Both the position numbers and the translations under genes were made by a program. Below, piece after piece: positions 1-7,128 of a stretch of 8,466 nt of DNA. Each line of letters begins with the position of its first letter. Positions within the stretch are counted from its first letter, which is position 1. This stretch comes from Bifidobacterium breve (GTDB lineage: Bacteria; Bacteroidota; Bacteroidia; Chitinophagales; Chitinophagaceae). A model generated the notes under the pieces. The model was given only the letters and a program-made list of their open reading frames with translations. It ran no database searches and was not told the origin of the DNA. The stretch spans positions 1 to 8,466 of the forward strand of contig CALPJR020000026.1 in NCBI GenBank assembly GCA_943323935.2, read 5' to 3'.

Positions 1-181
1 GGATGAACCAACAGGTAGTCTAGACCCTGAAACATCCGATGAAATCATGCATTTATTGTTCCAAATTGCCAAGGAAGATGGAACTGCCATCATTATGGCA
101 ACCCATGATTATATGGTTGTAAATAAGTTCCCAGCACGTACCTTGACCACTGAGGGAGGTCGCCTTGTTGAAAAGGGGTAG
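1..181 (+). CDS. ftsE: FtsE-like ABC transporter ATPase, C-terminal end (5' truncated by window edge)
   Basis: Reading from base 2, 59 codons lead to the TAG at 179-181; the gene begins outside the window. The visible part is the end of an ABC ATPase: the last two residues of Walker B run into the D-loop (DEPTGSLD, right at the edge), and the H-loop is ATHD about 30 residues later. A short tail follows that ends in GRLVEKG. FtsE pairs with the membrane protein FtsX at the division site, where the complex controls peptidoglycan hydrolases. The sequence around DPETSDEIM and ATHDYMVVNKFP reads like Bacteroidota proteins annotated as FtsE, but this is recalled, not searched. Only the generic ABC motifs are directly visible, so a LolD-type or other small ABC ATPase cannot be excluded. 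No ftsX is in view. The smc gene follows 93 bp downstream on the same strand, apparently with its own promoter. Confidence 0.6.
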   Translation, partial: DEPTGSLDPETSDEIMHLLFQIAKEDGTAIIMATHDYMVVNKFPARTLTTEGGRLVEKG

Positions 182-219
182 ATTTTGTCCACATTTCAAT
201 CTAAATACACCCATTCCCC

Positions 220-250
220 TTGACTTTTTGACTGATTTTTCTTATGTTCG
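220..250 (+). promoter_or_regulatory. candidate smc promoter
   Basis: TTG at 220-222 is followed after 20 bp by TATGTTCG (243-250). This is one base from the Bacteroidota -7 box TAnnTTTG and within the TTG-N17-23 spacing described for Flavobacterium. The same bases also read as a sigma70-like pair, TTGACT, 17 bp, TATGTT. A start site near 255 would leave a leader of about 20 nt before the GTG at 275. Two motif halves at correct spacing in a 93-bp intergenic gap is suggestive, but AT-rich DNA gives chance matches. Confidence 0.4.
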
Positions 251-274
251 CAGACAATTTAAAGCGTTACAAAA

Positions 275-3200
275 GTGAGATTAAAGTCATTAGAAATCAA
301 GGGGTTCAAGAGTTTTGCTGACAAAACTATTGTCAGTTTTGACGAGGGTATAACAGGCATCATTGGACCGAATGGTTGCGGTAAGAGTAATATCATAGAT
401 AGTATAAGATGGGTGATAGGGGAATCTAAGATTTCAGCACTAAGATCTGAGAATTTAGACTCATTGGTTTTCAATGGCTCTAAGACCAGAAACGCGAGTA
501 GCATGGCGGAAGTGAGTTTGACTTTCGAGAATACTAAAAATTTATTGCCAACAGAATTTAGCACCATCACGGTGACGCGTCGTTATTATAAAAATGGGGA
601 GAGTGAATACCGTTTGAACGATGTGTCTTGTCGTTTAAAAGACATCCATAATTTATTCATGGACACAGGGGTGAGCACAGACAGTTATGCCATTATTGAA
701 TTAGGCATGGTGGATGATATTATCAAGGATAAAGATAATAGTCGTCGTAAAATGTTAGAACAAGCTGCAGGGATCACCATTTATAAAACAAGAAAAAAAG
801 AAGCGAAGAATAAATTAGATGCAACTGAGCAAGATTTAGCGCGTATAGAGGATTTATTGTTTGAAATCAACAACCAATTAAAGACTTTAGAGAATCAAGC
901 CAAGAAAGCAGAGAAATATTTTGAGATTAAAAAAGATTATAAGGAAACTGCCATTGAACTAGCCATTGCGTCATTAGAAGGCTTTAATTTAACTTATAAA
1001 GAATTAACAGAGCAACAAGAAACTGAAACCGATAAGAAATTTCAATTAGAAGCAGCCATCGCTTTAGAAGAAGCTGCGCTTGAACAAGAGCGTGTAGTTT
1101 TCATTGAAAAAGAAAAGGGTTTACAAAGCATGCAACATGAGTTCAATGATATGTTGCAGCATTTAAGAACCAAAGAGAATGATAAAAGTTTGGCTGCTCA
1201 ACGTTTAAATTATTTAAACGATAAAGAAAAGGGCTTACAAGAATTCTTAGAGCGTGCCGAAGGACAATTAAAAACGATTGGAGATTCAATTGAGTATACC
1301 AAATTGCAAGTTACCGAAGAAGAAAAAATTTACAATGATTTTAAAAATAGGGTAGACCAATCGCATATTGAATTAACCAATAAGCGTGCACAATTTGATG
1401 ACCAACGTGGCGTGCTGGACGGATTGCGTCAACAGTTTGGTCAAATTCAAAGAAATCAATTTGAGGCAGAGAAGAAAGTTGCGGTATCAGACACTTCGAT
1501 TCAAAATATTCAAAGAAGCCAACATCAATTAGATGAGGAACAATTGCATAGAGCAGAGCAAGTGGCTGAGCTCACTACTCAATTAGCAACTAAAGAAGCT
1601 GAATTGGCTGCAAGTAAAGCACATTTAGCCGACTTGCTGGCACAAAATGAAACAGCTAAAGCAAGTATTTTTGAAACCCAAGAAGCACTTGAACAATTAA
1701 GAACAAAATTAGCAGAACAAGCAAGGATCTTAGATGCTAAGAAAAACGAATACGATTTATTAAAAAGCTTAGTAGACTCCATGGATGGGTATCCTGAGAG
1801 TGTTAAATTCTTACACAAGAATACAGGCTGGAATCACAATGCTCCAATCCTTTCTGATATTTTATATGTGCAAGAAGCCTACCGAACTGCTGTTGAAAAT
1901 GTTTTAGAACCTTATTTAAATTATTACGTAGTGAATGATTTAAAGGAAGGGATGCAAGCTGTGCAGTTATTAGATGAAAACAAAAAAGGCAAGGCCAACT
2001 TCTTTTTATTAGATCAATTAAATGGTGCCAAAGCAGAAGCTGCACCATCTAATACCATTGCCGCATTATCTGTGATTGAGATTGATCCAAAATATGCTGC
2101 TTTAGCGAATCATTTATTAGGGAATGTATTCATTGCCGAAAATGAAGCTGCTTTAGAAGCAAGTACTACAGGCATGATTTTAGAAAAAACAGGAAAATAT
2201 GTAAGAGGAAAGTATACATTAACAGGTGGAAGTGTTGGATTGTTTGAAGGAAAGAAAATTGGACGTGCTAAGAATTTAGAAAAATTATTGGGAGACATTC
2301 AATTACAAGAAACGTTGGTGAATGAATTAAAATCTCAAATTCAAGTGAAGCACGAGTCTGTTTTACAGTACAATGAATTATTGAAAGAACAAGAAATAAG
2401 GACAACAGAACAAAATGTCAATCATTTAATCAATGATGTATTTGCGAATAAGAATAGATTAGAAAACTTACAATCTGCTCAAGTAGCTGCAGTGGCTAAG
2501 TTGGCCGAATTGGCAGAGAAAATTGGACAAGAGCATGCTTTGATTGGTGATACAAGAACACAATTGACCGAATTGAATGCTTCCTTACAAACAACTCAGG
2601 CGAAATTAGGAGATATCGAATTGGCCTACCAAGCTGCAGAGCAGGCATACCATTTAGCATCTGGTGAATTCAATGAAATGAATTTACAATTGACAAAGCA
2701 ACAAAGCAAAATTGAGGCTTTACAACAGGAAGTCATCTTCAAGGACAATCAATTGAATGACTTGCATGCACAAATACAATCTAATACTGTTCAGTTGACA
2801 GAAGCATCTACTGCAATTGTAGATAGTAACAATGAATTAGCAACAATAGAGACAGCATTGGTTGAATTACTAAGAAATAAGGAAGCAGAAGAGCTTAAAT
2901 TAAACGAGGCAGATCAAGCTTACTATACTTTAAGAACCGCCCTGCAAGAAAAAGAAAGTAGTTTAAGACTTCAAGTTAAGTCTAAGGAAATAATGGATCA
3001 GTTGATCAATGAGATCAAGGATAAATTAAATAATTTAAAACTACAATTGGCTGGAACCAAGGAAAGATTAAGTGTGGAGTTTAAAGTGGAGTTAGAAGAG
3101 ATTTTAGATCTTGGAAGACAAACTGAAGCAACATTGGAAGAACTTCAACAAGATGTTGAAAAAATGAAGAAGCGTTTAGAGAATATGGGTGAAGTGAATC

Positions 3201-3793
3201 CAACAGCGATCGAGGCTTACACCGAAATGAAAAAGCGTTATGATTTTATCTTAGAACAAAAGAATGACTTGGTAACCGCGAAGGAGAGTTTGTTATTAAC
3301 CATACAAGAAGTTGAAGCCACAGCCAATCAAGCATTCTTAGAAACATATAATACTGCTAGAGAGAATTTCCAAAAAGTATTTAAAGCCTTATTTACCGAA
3401 GAAGATTCTTGTGATTTAATATTAGTAGATCCAACAAATCTTTCAGAAACTGCAGTAGAGATTGTTGCGAAACCTAAAGGTAAGCGTCCATCTTCTATCA
3501 CACAGTTGAGTGGAGGAGAGCGTACATTGACTGCAACAGCAATGTTGTTTGCGATTTACCTAATTAAGCCAGCACCATTCTGTATTTTGGATGAGGTGGA
3601 TGCACCATTGGATGATGCCAATGTTGGTAAATTCACTCAAATGATTCAGAAGTTTTCTGACAAATCACAGTTCATCATTGTAACGCACAATAAGCAAACA
3701 ATGAGTGCGGTGGATGTGATCTATGGTGTGACCATGCAAGAGCCTGGAGTAAGTAAATTAGTTCCTGTAGATTTCAGGAGCCTAACAGCATAA
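275..3793 (+). CDS. smc: chromosome segregation/condensation ATPase SMC
   Basis: Full-length SMC (1172 aa; the family is usually about 1150-1200). A dimer of SMC forms a ring with ScpA and ScpB that extrudes DNA loops and helps resolve replicated origins. Visible architecture: N-terminal ATPase lobe with Walker A GPNGCGKS (31-38); a long Q/E/K/A-rich coiled coil (about 170-500); a hinge (about 503-665, opening MDGYPESVK and closing near TLTGGSVG); a returning coiled coil (to about 1020); and a C-terminal lobe with signature LSGGE (1078-1082), Walker B with D1106 and E1107, D-loop APLDD, and H-loop His1138. The start is GTG at 275: an in-frame TAA lies at 260-262 and no other start codon lies between, and translation opens with the typical MRLKSLEIKGFKSFADK. 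One oddity is that the Q-loop position of canonical SMCs (xQG) reads IIELGMVDD, with Leu143 in place of Gln. The terminator at 3828 ends the transcript. No scpA or scpB is in view. Confidence 0.97.
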   Translation: MRLKSLEIKGFKSFADKTIVSFDEGITGIIGPNGCGKSNIIDSIRWVIGESKISALRSENLDSLVFNGSKTRNASSMAEVSLTFENTKNLLPTEFSTITVTRRYYKNGESEYRLNDVSCRLKDIHNLFMDTGVSTDSYAIIELGMVDDIIKDKDNSRRKMLEQAAGITIYKTRKKEAKNKLDATEQDLARIEDLLFEINNQLKTLENQAKKAEKYFEIKKDYKETAIELAIASLEGFNLTYKELTEQQETETDKKFQLEAAIALEEAALEQERVVFIEKEKGLQSMQHEFNDMLQHLRTKENDKSLAAQRLNYLNDKEKGLQEFLERAEGQLKTIGDSIEYTKLQVTEEEKIYNDFKNRVDQSHIELTNKRAQFDDQRGVLDGLRQQFGQIQRNQFEAEKKVAVSDTSIQNIQRSQHQLDEEQLHRAEQVAELTTQLATKEAELAASKAHLADLLAQNETAKASIFETQEALEQLRTKLAEQARILDAKKNEYDLLKSLVDSMDGYPESVKFLHKNTGWNHNAPILSDILYVQEAYRTAVENVLEPYLNYYVVNDLKEGMQAVQLLDENKKGKANFFLLDQLNGAKAEAAPSNTIAALSVIEIDPKYAALANHLLGNVFIAENEAALEASTTGMILEKTGKYVRGKYTLTGGSVGLFEGKKIGRAKNLEKLLGDIQLQETLVNELKSQIQVKHESVLQYNELLKEQEIRTTEQNVNHLINDVFANKNRLENLQSAQVAAVAKLAELAEKIGQEHALIGDTRTQLTELNASLQTTQAKLGDIELAYQAAEQAYHLASGEFNEMNLQLTKQQSKIEALQQEVIFKDNQLNDLHAQIQSNTVQLTEASTAIVDSNNELATIETALVELLRNKEAEELKLNEADQAYYTLRTALQEKESSLRLQVKSKEIMDQLINEIKDKLNNLKLQLAGTKERLSVEFKVELEEILDLGRQTEATLEELQQDVEKMKKRLENMGEVNPTAIEAYTEMKKRYDFILEQKNDLVTAKESLLLTIQEVEATANQAFLETYNTARENFQKVFKALFTEEDSCDLILVDPTNLSETAVEIVAKPKGKRPSSITQLSGGERTLTATAMLFAIYLIKPAPFCILDEVDAPLDDANVGKFTQMIQKFSDKSQFIIVTHNKQTMSAVDVIYGVTMQEPGVSKLVPVDFRSLTA

Positions 3794-3827
3794 TTTAACA
3801 TTGCAGCAATGCAAATCATATAGCTTT

Positions 3828-3863
3828 AAGCGTTCTCGTTAGCAATTTCGGGGGCGCTTTTTT
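3828..3863 (+). terminator. intrinsic terminator after smc
   Basis: AAGCGTTCTCG (3828-3838) pairs with CGGGGGCGCTT (3849-3859). This gives an 11-bp stem that includes three G-U wobbles in RNA, with a 10-nt loop (3839-3848). A run of six T (3858-3863) begins at the base of the stem. It lies 35 bp after the smc stop codon and is the clearest terminator in the window. It leaves only 18 bp before the next start codon at 3882, so that gene needs either read-through or a promoter overlapping this hairpin. Confidence 0.8.
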
Positions 3864-3881
3864 AATTTAAAAATTGATGTC

Positions 3882-4298
3882 TTGATCAAATCGGTACTTA
3901 TATTATTCATTTTTTGCTTTCTCTCTTACCTGCCTTTTAGCAGAACACCAGACTATTTTGATAGCGTGACAACACCTGCCCTCATAGAAGCAAAAAATGG
4001 AAAGGTACAAGCTGTATTTAAAGAGGCAGGGAAGCAATATCAAGTGCTATTAGATCCTAACAGCTACCAATCAAAGATTGGAACAAGGATCGAAATTAGG
4101 TATGAATTAAGCGCACCTCAACATGCAAAAATCAATCAAGCACTAGGGTATTGGTTAGAGCCTAAAGAATTACTAGGCGCTGTTTGTATTTTAATTGTCC
4201 TGCTCATTGCTGCTTTCGCAACCACGCATCGCCCAGATGCCGCGTCTTTAAAAGAACAGATTGAATTCAAAAAAGAAGACACAGGAAAGTACGTCTAA
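3882..4298 (+). CDS. small membrane protein with DUF3592-like layout
   Basis: This 138-aa protein has an N-terminal hydrophobic stretch (about residues 4-19, after one Lys) and a soluble middle part (about 20-94). A second membrane segment follows (about 97-113, LLGAVCILIVLLIAAFA), then a short charged tail. The middle part contains GKVQAVFKEAGKQYQVLL, KIGTRIEIRYE, P79 and GYW (89-91). That pattern, a small beta domain closing with an IxxRY-type strand and a GYW/L motif before a membrane helix, resembles DUF3592 proteins, whose function is unknown. The resemblance is from memory only. Predicted topology: both ends in the cytoplasm, middle part outside the membrane. The start is uncertain. TTG at 3882 is the best in-frame choice; there is no ATG anywhere in the frame. 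The next usable start, GTG at 3966, would remove the first membrane segment. It follows the smc terminator closely and converges on smpB. Confidence 0.65.
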   Translation: MIKSVLILFIFCFLSYLPFSRTPDYFDSVTTPALIEAKNGKVQAVFKEAGKQYQVLLDPNSYQSKIGTRIEIRYELSAPQHAKINQALGYWLEPKELLGAVCILIVLLIAAFATTHRPDAASLKEQIEFKKEDTGKYV

Positions 4299-4342
4299 GA
4301 AAACTACGGAAAGTCTTACTAATGAATATCCAATAATAAACG

Positions 4343-4422
4343 ATTTAGAAAAAATACTGGAATCCTCGCCTCTCAGCTCGCAAGCTCGAATGTTCGGCGA
4401 GTATTAGTATTTCTTTCTAAAT
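4343..4422 (+). repeat. hairpin repeat element, copy A (80 bp)
   Basis: The ends form an inverted repeat: 4343-4358 (ATTTAGAAAAAATACT) against 4406-4422 (AGTATTTCTTTCTAAAT), complementary throughout except one bulged base. Inside it, CTCGCC (4365-4370) pairs with GGCGAG (4396-4401). The centre is GC-richer than its surroundings and contains AGCTCGCAAGCT, itself a small palindrome. A 27-bp core (4370-4396) matches the reverse complement of copy B at 4466-4493: 22 of 28 aligned columns are identical, with one gap. The element lies 44 bp beyond the stop of the DUF3592-like gene, so its RNA could also act as a terminator-like structure for that gene. It contains no open reading frame of note. Confidence 0.7.
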
Positions 4423-4440
4423 TTCTTTATAGAAGCAAGT

Positions 4441-4519
4441 AATTAGAATTAATACTATTCCGTAGCGAACCTTTGAGCAAAGCGAGCGGAGAGCCTAGGG
4501 ATAGGTATTAATTCTAATT
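4441..4519 (-). repeat. hairpin repeat element, copy B (79 bp, inverted relative to copy A)
   Basis: The ends are a perfect 15-bp inverted repeat: AATTAGAATTAATAC at 4441-4455 and its complement at 4505-4519. The stem can be extended inward by TATTCC against GGGATAG with one bulge and one wobble. On the minus strand the order of parts equals copy A on the plus strand: AT-rich end (12 of 15 identical), an 11-12 bp spacer, the shared core starting CTCTC and containing GCTCGC, GCTC and GTTCG, then nine bases, then AGTATT and the closing end. The plus-strand centre contains CTTTGAGCAAAG, a further small palindrome. Size, layout and core all agree with copy A, so I treat the two as one family. It sits 67 bp beyond the smpB stop codon. 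Confidence 0.7.
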
Positions 4520-4534
4520 TAATAATACATATGA

Positions 4535-4570
4535 TTATTTAGATAAAAATCCAGTACTTTTTCTAAATAA
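4535..4570. repeat. short AT-rich palindrome resembling the ends of the hairpin repeat
   Basis: TTATTTAGA (4535-4543) pairs with TCTAAATAA (4562-4570). After one bulged T, AAAA pairs with TTTT, leaving a 9-nt loop. The block 4537-4568 begins ATTTAGA and ends AGTACTTTTTCTAAAT, close to the two outer ends of copy A but with no GC-rich centre. It lies 16 bp past the smpB stop and may be a transcription-end structure for smpB, although no good T-run follows on the minus strand. The relation to copy A could be chance in such AT-rich sequence. Confidence 0.45.
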
Positions 4571-4586
4571 GTTAGAAGCAGGAGTA

Positions 4587-5045
4587 TTACTTAGCGAGGA
4601 TGCGCTTGATGTCTTTGTCGATATCTCGGTTCTTAATGGTTTCGCGTTTATCGTATTCTTTTTTACCGCGGCCAATTCCAATCTCCATTTTAGCATAATG
4701 CTTATCGTTAAAAAAAATGCGTAGTGGCACAATGGTAAATCCTTTTTCTTTGGTTTGTGCTTCTATCTTTTTTAATTCTCTTGCAGTCAATAACAATTTT
4801 CGATCGTGTACTTCTATGTGGTTATTCTTATTGCCATGAGTGTAAGCATTGATGAACAATGACCTTACCCATAGTTCACCTTTGTCAAAAAAGCAGAAGG
4901 AATCATTGAAACTTACTTTACCTGCACGGATCGATTTTACTTCGGTTCCCATCAATACAAGGCCTGCCACATATTTATCTTCTATCTGGTAGTTGAAATA
5001 GGCCTGCCTATTGTTTAATTCTATTGATTTTGGTGCTTTCGCCAT
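4587..5045 (-). CDS. smpB: SsrA-binding protein SmpB
   Basis: SmpB (152 aa, normal length) binds tmRNA and brings it to stalled ribosomes, where its C-terminal tail occupies the empty mRNA channel during trans-translation. Family features visible: N-terminal NNRQAYFNYQIEDKYVAGL, GTEVKSIR (33-40), RKLLL in the middle of the barrel, and GKKxYDKR (127-134). A basic C-terminal tail follows, ending IDKDIKRILAK, as expected for the helix that enters the mRNA channel. The ATG at 5043-5045 is the natural start and gives the usual short lysine-containing N-terminus. The bases directly before it are six T on the coding strand, part of a terminator hairpin, so there is no Shine-Dalgarno sequence. It is transcribed after accD but is probably a separate unit with its own promoter box at 5077-5084. 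The tmRNA gene ssrA is not in the window. Confidence 0.96.
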   Translation of the reverse strand: MAKAPKSIELNNRQAYFNYQIEDKYVAGLVLMGTEVKSIRAGKVSFNDSFCFFDKGELWVRSLFINAYTHGNKNNHIEVHDRKLLLTARELKKIEAQTKEKGFTIVPLRIFFNDKHYAKMEIGIGRGKKEYDKRETIKNRDIDKDIKRILAK

Positions 5046-5076
5046 AAAAAATATCCCGATGTGCTACACCGGGATA
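5046..5076 (-). terminator. intrinsic terminator after accD, abutting the smpB start
   Basis: On the minus strand TATCCCGGTG (from 5076) pairs with CAC and CGGGATA (ending 5052), giving ten base pairs with a two-base bulge (5059-5060) and a three-base loop. Six T follow immediately (5051-5046), and the next three bases are the smpB ATG. The stem, closing GC pairs and T-run make a good rho-independent terminator for transcripts arriving from accD, whose stop codon is 36 bp upstream of the stem. Confidence 0.75.
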
Positions 5077-5084
5077 CAAAAGTA
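5077..5084 (-). promoter_or_regulatory. candidate -7 box of the smpB promoter
   Basis: On the minus strand these bases read TACTTTTG, an exact fit to the Bacteroidota -7 consensus TAnnTTTG. The box directly abuts the terminator stem. Transcription starting about five bases downstream (near 5072) would begin inside the hairpin's first arm and give a leader of about 27 nt. I found no TTG at the expected -33 distance, so this rests on one motif and the need for a promoter after the terminator. Confidence 0.4.
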
Positions 5085-5111
5085 CTATTTAAAATTGATT
5101 TCTTTTTGGCA

Positions 5112-6032
5112 TTAGCTTCTGAACATAAAAGCAACTTCGGACAATTTTTGCTTCAATTCTTTTCTGTCTACAATGAAATCAAGGAATCCATGTTCTAATA
5201 AGAACTCAGAACGTTGGAAACCTGGAGGTAAATCTTTCTTGATGGTTTCTTTAATCACCCTAGGACCAGCAAAGCCAATCAAAGCACCTGGTTCTGCAAT
5301 ATTTAGATCCCCTAACATACCAAAGCTAGCAGAGATACCACCAAATGTAGGGTCTGTTAATAAGGATATGAATGGTAATTTGGCATCACTTAATTGAGAT
5401 AATTTACCACTAGTTTTAGCCAACTGCATTAAACTAAATGCGCTTTCCATCATACGTGCACCGCCACTTTTACTAATGACTAAAAAGGGGAGTCTATGTT
5501 GAATACAATAGTCTACCGCACGGCTGAATTTTTCTCCCATCACACTTCCTAATGATCCACCAATGAATTCAAAATCCATACATGCAACCACGTAACCTTC
5601 ACCATTCATTTTTCCAATACCAACGCGCATAGAATCTTTCAAATCTGTTTTAGAATGAATTTCGTCTAAACGTTTTTGATAATTTTTTAGATCGGTAAAA
5701 TTAAGTGCATCCTTACTTTTGATCTCATCAAAAAGTACAGTAAATTCTTGGTTGTCAAATAAGATGGCAAAATATTCATCACTACCAATACGGTGGTGAT
5801 AATTACACTTGTCACAGATGTACAAATTTTCTTTTAATTCAGAACTGGTACAGATATGATTACAAGTTGGACATTTTGTCCATAAACCTTCTGGTGTTTC
5901 TTTCTTGTCTGCAGTTGAAGTACTAATTCCTTTTCGGATTCTTTTAAACCATCTTGATTTATCAGCTGCATCAGAATGATTTGATTCTTCTCCTGTTAGG
6001 TTGACTTCAATATCTTCTACTTTTTCACGCAT
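5112..6032 (-). CDS. accD: acetyl-CoA carboxylase carboxyltransferase subunit beta
   Basis: AccD (306 aa) and AccA form the carboxyltransferase that moves CO2 from carboxybiotin to acetyl-CoA, giving malonyl-CoA for fatty acid synthesis. Visible features: a four-cysteine zinc ribbon (C54, C57, C73, C76) after the typical [11 protein letters not shown] and [10 protein letters not shown]; then a crotonase-fold carboxyltransferase domain with [11 protein letters not shown] (158-168), SGGARMME (189-196) and [16 protein letters not shown] (227-242), followed by [12 protein letters not shown] and [12 protein letters not shown] near the end. The protein usually begins close to the WFKR segment. Here about 26 acidic, polar residues precede it, and no in-frame ATG, GTG or TTG lies between, so the ATG at 6032 seems to be the real start. 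It begins 10 bp after the aldolase stop codon, so the two are co-transcribed. No accA, accB or accC is in view. The transcript ends at the hairpin 5052-5076. Confidence 0.96.
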   Translation of the reverse strand: MREKVEDIEVNLTGEESNHSDAADKSRWFKRIRKGISTSTADKKETPEGLWTKCPTCNHICTSSELKENLYICDKCNYHHRIGSDEYFAILFDNQEFTVLFDEIKSKDALNFTDLKNYQKRLDEIHSKTDLKDSMRVGIGKMNGEGYVVACMDFEFIGGSLGSVMGEKFSRAVDYCIQHRLPFLVISKSGGARMMESAFSLMQLAKTSGKLSQLSDAKLPFISLLTDPTFGGISASFGMLGDLNIAEPGALIGFAGPRVIKETIKKDLPPGFQRSEFLLEHGFLDFIVDRKELKQKLSEVAFMFRS

Positions 6033-6042
6033 AGTGACAGAT

Positions 6043-7110
6043 TTAAGCGTTTCTATTGATACAATTTAAGTCGTCAAATGATTGCTCTAAACGTTTGATG
6101 AAAGACTCTTCGCCTTTTCTCAACCAAACTCTAGGGTCATAATATTTTTTATTTGGCTTATCTGCGCCCTCTGGGTTACCCAATTGAGTTTGAAGAAAAG
6201 CTTCATTCTTTTTGTAATATCCTAATACACCTTCCCAGAAAGCCCATTGTAAGTCGGTGTCTAAATTCATTTTTATTGCGCCATATCCAATGGCTTCTCT
6301 TATTTGATTTTGAGGAGAACCAGACCCGCCATGGAATACAAAATAAACTGGTTTTGATGCTGTACCTAAAGTCTTTTCAATATGTAACTGACTATTGTGT
6401 AAAATTTCTGGTTTTAATTCCACATTACCTGGACTGTATACACCGTGTACATTACCAAAAGCTGCTGCTACTGTAAATAAGTTGCCCACTTTACCTAATT
6501 CAGTATAAGCGTATGCAACGTGTTCAGGTTGTGTATATAATTTATCATTTTCAATACCGCTATTATCAACGCCATCTTCCTCACCACCTGTCACACCTAA
6601 TTCAATTTCAATACCCATGCCCAAAGGTGCCATACGTTTAAAGAATTCAACAGAGGTTTGGATATTCTCCTCGATTGGCTCTTCAGATAAATCTAACATA
6701 TGAGAACTGAACAAAGGTTGTCCATGTAATTTGTGGTATTTTTCACTCTCGTCAATCAAAGCACTGATCCATGGTAACCATTTTTTGGATGCGTGGTCAG
6801 TATGTAAAACGACAGGCACATCATAAAATTTAGCAACCTGGTGCACATGTAATGCGCCTGCTATTGCACCTTGAATATTGGCTTGTAAATTGTCATTTGG
6901 CATACCCTTACCAGCAATAAATTGCGCACCACCATTTGAAAACTGAATAATAATAGGAGACTTTACTTTAGCTGCTGTTTCTATTGCTGCATTGATGGTA
7001 TCTGTACCTGTTGTATTAACGGCAGGGATGGCAAAATTATTGGCTTTTGCATCGTTGTATAAAGCTTCTAATTCTTTACCATGTAAAACACCCGATCTGT
7101 ACTTATTCAT
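6043..7110 (-). CDS. fbaA: class II (zinc) fructose-bisphosphate aldolase
   Basis: This enzyme cleaves fructose 1,6-bisphosphate to dihydroxyacetone phosphate and glyceraldehyde 3-phosphate, or joins them in gluconeogenesis. At 355 aa it is close to the E. coli FbaA type (class IIA, 359 aa). By remembered alignment with E. coli numbering, shifted by four, the metal ligands are His106 (in LHTDHA), Glu170 (in EIELG), His222 (in FGNVHG) and His260 (in FHGGSGS). Asp105 is the catalytic acid/base, and Asn282 and Asp284 (KMNLDTD) contact substrate. The GGEEDGVDN loop (175-183) and the C-terminal [12 protein letters not shown] block are also typical. All key residues are present. ATG at 7110 is the start. 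A perfect -7 promoter box lies 18 bp upstream and accD follows after 10 bp, so the transcript probably carries aldolase and accD together. The stem at 7138-7176 may separate it from the upstream gene. Confidence 0.97.
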   Translation of the reverse strand: MNKYRSGVLHGKELEALYNDAKANNFAIPAVNTTGTDTINAAIETAAKVKSPIIIQFSNGGAQFIAGKGMPNDNLQANIQGAIAGALHVHQVAKFYDVPVVLHTDHASKKWLPWISALIDESEKYHKLHGQPLFSSHMLDLSEEPIEENIQTSVEFFKRMAPLGMGIEIELGVTGGEEDGVDNSGIENDKLYTQPEHVAYAYTELGKVGNLFTVAAAFGNVHGVYSPGNVELKPEILHNSQLHIEKTLGTASKPVYFVFHGGSGSPQNQIREAIGYGAIKMNLDTDLQWAFWEGVLGYYKKNEAFLQTQLGNPEGADKPNKKYYDPRVWLRKGEESFIKRLEQSFDDLNCINRNA

Positions 7111-7128
7111 TGTTTAATTATTGAGTTA

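Noticed and set aside
171..225. Possible terminator after the ftsE-like gene: AAGGGG (173-178) with CCCCTT (216-221), enclosing TAGATT/AATCTA
   Set aside because: The outer stem is only six pairs around a long asymmetric loop, starts inside the coding sequence and overlaps the smc promoter candidate; too weak to call.
259..570. Minus-strand open frame of 103 codons opposite the start of smc
   Set aside because: It covers the SMC Walker A region in antisense, and its hydrophobic composition follows from that. No independent support.
31..3793. Walker A cysteine (GPNGCGKS) of SMC as an oddity
   Set aside because: Cys at this position still fits GxxGxGKS and, as I recall, occurs in other SMC-family proteins.
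4535..4732. Minus-strand open frame of 65 codons overlapping the 3' end of smpB
   Set aside because: It is a shifted frame of the smpB coding sequence running into the intergenic palindrome.
6153..6476. Plus-strand open frame of 107 codons opposite the aldolase gene
   Set aside because: It lies wholly inside a well-supported aldolase gene on the other strand, and its translation has no recognisable motif.
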